Assembly (NCBI GenBank): GCA_900759715.1
Contig: CAAEXF010000019.1
Coordinates: 1-64,000, forward strand
Direction of reading: 5' to 3'
DNA: 64,000 bases
DNA from: Clostridium_AM sp900759715
Lineage (GTDB): Bacteria > Bacillota > Clostridia > Clostridiales > Clostridiaceae
The notes under the pieces are model-generated. The model was not told the origin of the DNA. It made no database searches and saw nothing but the letters and a program-made list of their open reading frames with translations. This document shows, piece after piece, positions 52,501 to 58,547 of the stretch; position 1 is the first letter of the stretch, and every line of letters starts with the position of its first letter. The position numbers and the translations under genes were made by a program.

Positions 52501-53082
52501 ATAGATAATTTAGAGTTAGTTCAAATTATAAAAAAGGCTCAAAAGGGAGAGGAAAAGGCACTAGAAATTATCTTAAAAATGTACAAACCTCTAATAGCAA
52601 AAAGTGCTATGAGAATTTATATATATGGATATGAAACAGCGGACTTAATTCAGATAGGCAATATAGCATTAATTAATGCTGTTAACAAATATGATTGCAG
52701 TAGAAATATTCCCTTTACTTCTTATGCTAATAGAGCAATACAAAACTCTTTTAATGAGGAGTTAAGAAAATTCATTGGTAAAAAGGACAATGAGAAGTTT
52801 AGTTATAGTTTAAACAGTTTAAATAAATATGGTATAGAGATTATTGAAGCTTTAGAATCTGAAGAAAATGTTGAAGAGATGGCTATTTTAAAAGAAGAAA
52901 TAGCTTTGCTAAAGGTAGCTTTAAATAAGTTATCTTATGAGGAAAAGGAAATAATAGAGTGGTTTTACTTTAGACAAAGAACCTTAAAGGAGTATGCAGA
53001 GCTAAAAGGACTTAACAGAACTACAGTGGTAAAAAGAAAGACAAGGGTATTGGAAAAGCTGAGGAAATATTTTTTAAGTTGA
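52501..53082 (+). CDS. Sigma-70 family factor with apparent AUA start (second of pair)
   Basis: 193 aa if translation starts at ATA 52501. Region 2 includes a typical lead helix (VQIIKKAQKGEEKALEIILK, then YKPLI) followed by ADLIQIGNIALINAVNKYDCSRNIPFTSYANRAIQ. Region 4 is LNKLSYEEKEIIEWFYFRQRTLKEYAELKGLNRTTVVKRKTRVLEKL. The first ATG in frame (52579) would cut away the region 2.1 helix. TTGGAGGG ends 6 nt before the ATA, and no ATG, GTG or TTG occurs in frame between the upstream stop (52474) and 52579. Size and outline resemble clostridial TcdR/UviA/BotR sigma factors. Confidence 0.72.
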   Translation: MDNLELVQIIKKAQKGEEKALEIILKMYKPLIAKSAMRIYIYGYETADLIQIGNIALINAVNKYDCSRNIPFTSYANRAIQNSFNEELRKFIGKKDNEKFSYSLNSLNKYGIEIIEALESEENVEEMAILKEEIALLKVALNKLSYEEKEIIEWFYFRQRTLKEYAELKGLNRTTVVKRKTRVLEKLRKYFLS

Positions 53083-53202
53083 GAGTGACAGCGGAAAGTG
53101 GACAGTTATGGTTGATTTTCTTACGCTATGCTCCAGAAAATCTATAATTTAAATTTTTCGTAGAAAAATTCTCCTTTACTGTTCACTGTCAATTTTCAAC
53201 TG
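53077..53202. repeat. Heptamer-armed inverted repeat, copy L
   Basis: Left arm from AGTTGAGAGTGACAG, GGAAAG, TGGACAG; core GTTGATTTTCTTACGC...CCAGAAAATC; right arm TTCACTGTCAATTTTCAACT. The left arm supplies the stop codon of the second sigma gene, which suggests the element inserted at the gene's end and set its C-terminus. Confidence 0.65.
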
Positions 53203-53222
53203 AAATAAGGAGGGTGTTAATT

Positions 53223-54182
53223 TTGAGCAGCATATTGATAAATGATGAAAGTATAATGATTTTTAATCCTAAACTAGCAGAGCTTTTAGGACTTAATGAA
53301 AGTATAATATTAAATCACATTCACTATTGGTTAGAGAGAAGCAATAATATAGTAGAAGAAAAAAGGTGGGTATACAATAGTTATGAACAGTGGCATGAAC
53401 AAATAGGCTTTTTATCTACAAGTACTATAAAAAAGGCTATAAAAAAGCTTGAAGCTATGGGAATAGTTTTATCAGGTAACTTTAACAAATGCAAAATGGA
53501 TAAAACTAAGTGGTATACAATAGCTTATGATAATCTTGAAAAAATTTTTGAGGGTCATAAAGATAGAATTAATAAAAAGGAACAATCTAAGAGTACAAAT
53601 GAACTTATGGAAGGTGAAAACGATTCATCCATTGGGTCAAAATTATCTGAGGATGAATCCAACTCTGATAAAGCAATACCATATAATACTCCAGAGATTA
53701 CACATAGTGATGATAATGATAATGGGTTCTCTGATGGAAAGCATAAAGAAGATTTAAAGAAAAGTAATTTTATGAGAAAGGATGACTTGAGGGAAATTAT
53801 ACTTTTCTATAGTGAAAACATAAGATTGCCAGGGAGCTATGAGTTAGAAAGATTGAAATACTTTGCAGAGGAATTTAAAGATTCTGAGCTAATAATATTT
53901 GCCATGGAACAGGCTATAAATGCCAATGCAAGAAATTTAAGATATATTGAAAAGACTTTATACAACTGGAAAGACAACGGCATTAAAAATAAAAGTGAGG
54001 CAGAAGTCTTTATAGAGAGCTACAAAAAATACAGGGAGGGTAAGGGTAATGGAGGACTTGCAGGAAACTATGGAAAGAATAAATGCTGTAATTCAAAGAA
54101 TTCGACAAAAGACAAATGGGCAGGGTACAAAGCTCCAGAGCCAAAAGTCTCAGCAAATGCAGATTTTCAAGGAGTTATCTGA
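53223..54182 (+). CDS. DnaD-like replication initiation protein
   Basis: A 319-aa protein. An N-terminal winged-helix replisome-organiser domain (about 10-110: FNPKLAELLGLNESIILNHIHYWLERS ... GFLSTSTIKKAIKKLEAMGIV) is followed by an acidic, low-complexity linker (about 125-185). The DnaD/DnaB C-terminal domain comes next (about 190-265: IILFYSENIRLPGSYELERLKYFAEEFKDSELIIFAMEQA ... YIEKTLYNWKDNGIK). This is the phage/ICE primosome type. TTG 53223 has AAGGAGGG at good spacing; GTG 53214 is within it. The end overlaps the next gene by 134 nt. Confidence 0.83.
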   Translation: MSSILINDESIMIFNPKLAELLGLNESIILNHIHYWLERSNNIVEEKRWVYNSYEQWHEQIGFLSTSTIKKAIKKLEAMGIVLSGNFNKCKMDKTKWYTIAYDNLEKIFEGHKDRINKKEQSKSTNELMEGENDSSIGSKLSEDESNSDKAIPYNTPEITHSDDNDNGFSDGKHKEDLKKSNFMRKDDLREIILFYSENIRLPGSYELERLKYFAEEFKDSELIIFAMEQAINANARNLRYIEKTLYNWKDNGIKNKSEAEVFIESYKKYREGKGNGGLAGNYGKNKCCNSKNSTKDKWAGYKAPEPKVSANADFQGVI

Positions 54183-54861
54183 AGTTTGCCCAATATGTGG
54201 TGGCAGTGGATTTATTATAAAGCGTAATTCAAAAGGTCAGGATACCATTAAGTTTTGTAGCTGCAAAAAGGTGGATAAAAGCAAAATATTGTGGAGAACA
54301 TCAGGAATTGAAACTGAGAGAAGTAGACTTACCTTTGGAAACTATAAGCCCTATAACAATATAACAGAAAAGATTAAGGGTGCTGCTATAGATTACTTTA
54401 AAAACTTTAACAATATAAGGGCAAGTAGAAGAAACAGCATAGCCTTTTTAGGACAAGTAGGCTGTGGAAAAACTCATTTAAGTGTTGCTATTGGATTAAA
54501 TCTTTTAGCTAAAGGAATCCCTGTAATTTACATGTCTTATAGAGATGAAATTTTAAAGTTAAAGCAGAACATACTTGATGAGGAATACTATGAAAATTCT
54601 TTAAGAAGATATAAAACTGCAGCGGTTCTTATTGTTGATGATTTATTTAAAGGGAAGATTAGTGAGTCAGATATTAATATAATTTTTGAAATTATAAATT
54701 ACAGGTATATAAATAATCTGCCTGTTATTGCATCTTCAGAGTTTACTGCAGAGAGGCTATTGTATTTTGATGAGGGAGTAGGTAGCAGGATTATTGAGAT
54801 GTGCAAGGATTACACTGTTGAAATTGCGGGGAAGGAGAATAATTTTAGGGTTAAGAACTAA
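54049..54861 (+). CDS. DnaC-like helicase loader ATPase
   Basis: A 270-aa AAA+ protein. A zinc-finger-like segment CPICGGSGF...FCSC (about 46-75) precedes Walker A GQVGCGKTH (about 137), Walker B AVLIVDDLF (about 195) and sensor region VIASSEFTAERL. This is the DnaC/DnaI/IstB-like loader family that works with DnaD-like proteins to place the replicative helicase. GGGAGGG lies 8 nt before the ATG even though the start is inside the dnaD-like gene, so the 134-nt overlap in two frames appears real. No integrase or capsid gene is nearby. Confidence 0.83.
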   Translation: MEDLQETMERINAVIQRIRQKTNGQGTKLQSQKSQQMQIFKELSEVCPICGGSGFIIKRNSKGQDTIKFCSCKKVDKSKILWRTSGIETERSRLTFGNYKPYNNITEKIKGAAIDYFKNFNNIRASRRNSIAFLGQVGCGKTHLSVAIGLNLLAKGIPVIYMSYRDEILKLKQNILDEEYYENSLRRYKTAAVLIVDDLFKGKISESDINIIFEIINYRYINNLPVIASSEFTAERLLYFDEGVGSRIIEMCKDYTVEIAGKENNFRVKN

Positions 54862-54900
54862 AACAAATAATTTTTTAGTAAAATTTTTTTGAAAATAGTA

Positions 54901-54927
54901 TAAAGTGATAAAAGTAAGCTACGATAA
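54901..54927 (+). promoter_or_regulatory. Sigma-28 promoter of flagellin
   Basis: TAAA (54901-54904), exactly 15 nt, TACGATAA (54920-54927). The predicted transcript begins near 54934 and has a leader of about 175 nt before the flagellin ATG. Confidence 0.85.
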
Positions 54928-55064
54928 AACTAGTACAAGGTTTAAAAAGTACAGAGTTCAAAGAACAAATAAAAAATAATAAAGATTTTTAGTTAATTTG
55001 ATATTTGAACTTTGATATTTAATTAGCTAGGTAAGCCATAAGGTTTAACTATAAATAAAAAAAT

Positions 55065-55102
55065 AGTGGAGCAAGGAAGCCCACTTAAAAGAATCAAGGA
55101 GG
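55065..55102 (+). promoter_or_regulatory. Two CsrA-type binding sites in the flagellin leader
   Basis: Site 1: CAAGGA (55072-55077) shown in the loop of a hairpin closed by AGTGG (55065-55069) and CCACT (55081-55085). Site 2: CAAGGAGG (55095-55102) is the Shine-Dalgarno itself. Two sites about 20 nt apart, one looped and one on the ribosome site, match the arrangement known for the Bacillus hag leader. CsrA would block flagellin translation until FliW removes it. Confidence 0.65.
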
Positions 55103-55110
55103 AATTAATT

Positions 55111-55935
55111 ATGATAATTAATCACAATTTAAACGCTATGAACTCACACAGACAGATGATGGCAAACACATCAGCAGCTGGAAAGTCAATGGAAAAGCTT
55201 TCTTCAGGTCTTAGAATAAACAGAGCTGGAGATGATGCAGCAGGTCTTTCAATTTCAGAAAAGATGAGAGGACAAATAAGAGGTCTTGATCAGGCTTCAA
55301 GAAACTCTCAAGATGGTATCTCAATGATTCAAACTGCAGAAGGTGCTTTAAATGAAACTCACTCAATTCTTCAAAGAATGAGAGAATTAACAGTACAAGC
55401 ATCAAATGATACTAACGTAACTACTGATAGAAATTCTATAAAGGATGAATTAACTGCTTTAACTAGTGAAATTGATAGAATTGCTACACAAACTGAATTC
55501 AACACTCAAACAATGTTTAGCGGAGCTTCTTCAACAGTAAACTTCCAGGTTGGAGCAAATTGCGGTCAACAAATATCTCTTACTTTCTCAGGAATGCAAG
55601 CTTCAGATTTAGGCGTTACTGCTGCAAGTGTAGCTAATAAGGTAGATACTGCAGCTAATGCAACAGCAGCAATTTGTACAGTAAATGATGCAATTGAAAA
55701 AGTATCAAAAGAAAGATCAAAACTTGGAGCAGTTCAAAACAGATTGGAACATACTATATCTAACCTTAACAATGCATCAGAAAACTTACAGTCAGCAGAA
55801 TCAAGAGTAAGAGATGTTGACATGGCTAAGGAAATGATGAGCTTCTCAAAGAATAACATATTACAACAAGCTGCTCAAGCTATGCTTGCACAAGCTAACC
55901 AACAACCACAAGGAGTTCTTCAATTATTAAGATAA
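55111..55935 (+). CDS. hag: Flagellin
   Basis: A 274-aa minimal flagellin (D0/D1 only, no D2/D3). N-terminus MIINHNLNAMNSHRQ with KSMEKLSSGLRINRAGDDAAGLSISEKMRGQIRGL; C-terminus SRVRDVDMAKEMMSFSKNNILQQAAQAMLAQANQQPQGVLQLLR. The short, Ser/Thr-rich centre (about 130-200, TMFSGASSTVNFQVGANCGQQ) would be the surface-exposed, glycosylated part; a Cys is unusual there. ATG 55111 has AAGGAGG; upstream in-frame codons lie in the leader. Driven by sigma-28 and followed by glycosyltransferase genes. Confidence 0.95.
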   Translation: MIINHNLNAMNSHRQMMANTSAAGKSMEKLSSGLRINRAGDDAAGLSISEKMRGQIRGLDQASRNSQDGISMIQTAEGALNETHSILQRMRELTVQASNDTNVTTDRNSIKDELTALTSEIDRIATQTEFNTQTMFSGASSTVNFQVGANCGQQISLTFSGMQASDLGVTAASVANKVDTAANATAAICTVNDAIEKVSKERSKLGAVQNRLEHTISNLNNASENLQSAESRVRDVDMAKEMMSFSKNNILQQAAQAMLAQANQQPQGVLQLLR

Positions 55936-55946
55936 GTTACACTCTA

Positions 55947-56052
55947 AATCTTAAGTAGAGAAACTAAGTCTTTGATTTAGTGTGAATCACTTACACAGAT
56001 GTGCCGATTTAGTTAGTGGAACTTACTCCACCGATGTTAAGAGGCGGAGTAT
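55947..56052. repeat. AAGTAG/ACTTACACAG hairpin element, second copy
   Basis: CTTAAGTAGAGAAACTAAGTC-TTT-GATTTAGTG, then TCACTTACACAGATGTGCCGATTTAG, related to the element at 20510-20632 (one unit instead of three tandem units). It lies between the flagellin stop and the terminator. Confidence 0.55.
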
Positions 56053-56084
56053 TATATAATTGATATACTTATAAAAATAACATT

Positions 56085-56116
56085 AAAGAGTCAGGGTGAA
56101 AACTCTGGCTCTTTTT
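56085..56116 (+). terminator. Flagellin terminator
   Basis: AAAGAGTCAGGGT (56085-56097) pairs with ACTCTGGCTCTTT (56102-56114), including G-U pairs, over loop GAAA, then a T-run. A stable GNRA-like loop. Confidence 0.85.
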
Positions 56117-56207
56117 AAAAGCTAATAGTATGGAGAATCTAAATTTGCAATTAGAATATGTAGGATTTTGCATAGTATTAGTTTAAAAGAAAGAGGAGAT
56201 GAATTTT

Positions 56208-58442
56208 ATGTTGTTAAGTATAGCCATGATTGTTAAAAATGAAGGAAAAAATATAGAAAAATGCTTGCAGGCATTGGAACTTTTAAAAGATAAAATAAAT
56301 CATGAAATAATTATAGTGGATACAGGGAGTATAGATAATACCATCAATATAGCAAAAAAATATACTAAAAAAATATATGAGCACCAGTGGACTAACGATT
56401 TTGCAGAAATGAGAAATTTAAGCATCAAGTATTGCAATGGTGATTGGATTCTAGTAATAGATGCTGATGAAATATTAGAAAATCCAAGTGAGCTGATTGA
56501 ATTCTTTAAAGAAAAATATAAATCGTATAATAGTGCAATAGTCAAGTTTAACAACTATACTTCTGAAGACATGTATATTATAGGTGGATTAGTCAGGTTA
56601 TTCAAAAATGATGATGATTTTTGCTATGCAGGGAGAGTTCATGAGCAGCCTATGTTTAAAAAACCAACGTGCATGACCAACATAACATTTAATCATTATG
56701 GATATATAAGAAATGATTATGATTTAATGGAATACAAATATGATAGAAATATCAAGTTGTTATTAAAAGATCTGGATGAAGGAAAAGATACAATATATAC
56801 CTTGTTTCAATTATCCCAAAGCTATTCAATGGCAAACCAAAAGAATGAAGCTTTGAAGTCAATAGATAAAGCCTATAAGATGGTGAGAAACAATAAAGAT
56901 ATAAGTAATGGAACAAAATATTTATACGTATATCGCCAATTAGCCATAGAACTTTTCCATATGGGGGATTATGAGAGAACCATAGAGGTATGTGAGCAAG
57001 CAGTATTACTAAGTAATAGTTTTATAGATTTTTATTATATGTTAGCTAAAAGCAATAAATTTTTAAAAAATTATTCTAAGGCTGAAAAGTATTTCAATGA
57101 ATATTTAAAGTTATATGAAAAAAACAAGCAGGGGGTTGTGGATTATACTACAGTAACTGATTTTTCAACTTCCAGGTATGATGATATGGTAGTAGACAGA
57201 ATTCTTAATTTATTTGAGTTGAAGAATTATAAAAAAGTCATTGAATTATGTGAGAATCTAAATGAAAAACAAAAGTATGAATTAAATCAGATCATACTAT
57301 ATTCATTTATAAGGGAAAAAGAATATGAAAAAATAACTGATTTTTATAAAGATAAGGAAATAAAAGATAATGATATTGAAACTATTGGTTCTGTCATACA
57401 AAGAACTATGATAGACAGTTTTAATGATGATTTTAATCATATATTCAATAGTTTTAAGGGATTGAACAAAACATTAGACTGTTATTTAAGACATATTATT
57501 TTTAATGATGGAACAGATATACAAAAGATAGAGGTTAACTATAAGAATTATTATTTATGGAAAGCAGAAATGTTAAAACTAAAGATCAAAGAGGATATAT
57601 CTGTATTAGAAGAAATAAAAAAGCTTGATAATGTAGATAAAGAAAAGTATTTGGATTATGTGTGTAATGATTATGAGTGTATAAAAATATTGAATGATTA
57701 TGACAAGGATAATTTCTTATCTCCAGATATTGGAAATTTATGCTTTTTCATTATGATAGAAAAGAAGTTAATGTTTTTATCATCTGTAGAGGGAGAAAAA
57801 TTGGAGAAGTTATTGCACAGAGCCTTTATAAACAACATAAACTTTATGCAACAAACTTACAATTTCGATATTGTAAATGAAGAAAATAGTAAATTCATAT
57901 TAAGTAGGTATCAATATTTTTGGTACAAAATATATAACATTATTAATAAATACTCCAACGATAAGCTGTGTTACATAAAGAATTTGAAAGATCTTGTGCA
58001 AGATATGTCCGAATTTAAAAAGGTTTTAGAAAGTTTCAGAAGAAGAATTAACGATAACTTGGTCTCAGATGAAATGAAAAATGAAAAACAAAATGTTTTA
58101 GCAAGTGTTGAAGAACTTGTTAAAAATAATATGTTAGATGAAGCTAAAAATATATTAAGAGAACTGGATGATTTATTCATATATGATGTGGATATAAAAA
58201 ATTACTTGGGGGTAGTATTATTCTTAAAGGGACAACTTGATGATGCATTAATTAATTTAGCATTATCAAATACACTAAAACAAAATAATTTTAATATAAT
58301 ATACAATTTAGCATGTGTTCTAGAAGCTAAACAGAGTTCTGATAAAGCAAAATATTACTATGGTAAAGCATATGAGTTATGCCAAGATGAAGAGCTTAAA
58401 CTACAAATCAGCAACATAATAGCTATGTTGGACAAACAATAA
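56208..58442 (+). CDS. Glycosyltransferase family 2 with TPR region
   Basis: A 744-aa protein. The GT2 domain is at the N-terminus (LLSIAMIVKNEGKNIEKCLQAL, IIIVDTGSIDNT, DWILVIDADEIL with the DxD metal site, residues about 1-190). Helical repeats follow over much of the rest; TPR-like units are clear at about 200-300 and 640-740 (ALINLALSNTLKQNNFNIIYNLACVLEAKQ). Such GT2-TPR proteins near flagellin genes are typical of protein glycosylation. ATG 56208 is chosen with AGAGGAG about 9 nt upstream; ATG 56199 abuts the site. Confidence 0.83.
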   Translation: MLLSIAMIVKNEGKNIEKCLQALELLKDKINHEIIIVDTGSIDNTINIAKKYTKKIYEHQWTNDFAEMRNLSIKYCNGDWILVIDADEILENPSELIEFFKEKYKSYNSAIVKFNNYTSEDMYIIGGLVRLFKNDDDFCYAGRVHEQPMFKKPTCMTNITFNHYGYIRNDYDLMEYKYDRNIKLLLKDLDEGKDTIYTLFQLSQSYSMANQKNEALKSIDKAYKMVRNNKDISNGTKYLYVYRQLAIELFHMGDYERTIEVCEQAVLLSNSFIDFYYMLAKSNKFLKNYSKAEKYFNEYLKLYEKNKQGVVDYTTVTDFSTSRYDDMVVDRILNLFELKNYKKVIELCENLNEKQKYELNQIILYSFIREKEYEKITDFYKDKEIKDNDIETIGSVIQRTMIDSFNDDFNHIFNSFKGLNKTLDCYLRHIIFNDGTDIQKIEVNYKNYYLWKAEMLKLKIKEDISVLEEIKKLDNVDKEKYLDYVCNDYECIKILNDYDKDNFLSPDIGNLCFFIMIEKKLMFLSSVEGEKLEKLLHRAFINNINFMQQTYNFDIVNEENSKFILSRYQYFWYKIYNIINKYSNDKLCYIKNLKDLVQDMSEFKKVLESFRRRINDNLVSDEMKNEKQNVLASVEELVKNNMLDEAKNILRELDDLFIYDVDIKNYLGVVLFLKGQLDDALINLALSNTLKQNNFNIIYNLACVLEAKQSSDKAKYYYGKAYELCQDEELKLQISNIIAMLDKQ

Positions 58443-58547
58443 GAATTAAGTAGAAAACTTAATCTTTAAAGATTTAATGAAGGTATAAAAATTGAAATCT
58501 AAATTAAAGTTCTGCGCATGAAACTAAATGCTATTTAGAGGTGAAAA

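Noticed and set aside
8263..53202. Possible CRISPR arrays because of many short repeated units
   Set aside because: The repeat unit is 7 nt with no unique spacers, the arrays are palindromic pairs, and no cas gene is in the window.
52501..54861. Prophage
   Set aside because: Only DnaD-like and DnaC-like genes and sigma factors are present. There is no integrase, repressor, terminase or structural gene, and flagellar genes flank both sides.
55066..55110. Longer flagellin start upstream of 55111
   Set aside because: The extra codons lie in the leader with the CsrA-type hairpin, and the conserved flagellin N-terminus begins at ATG 55111 with AAGGAGG at correct spacing.
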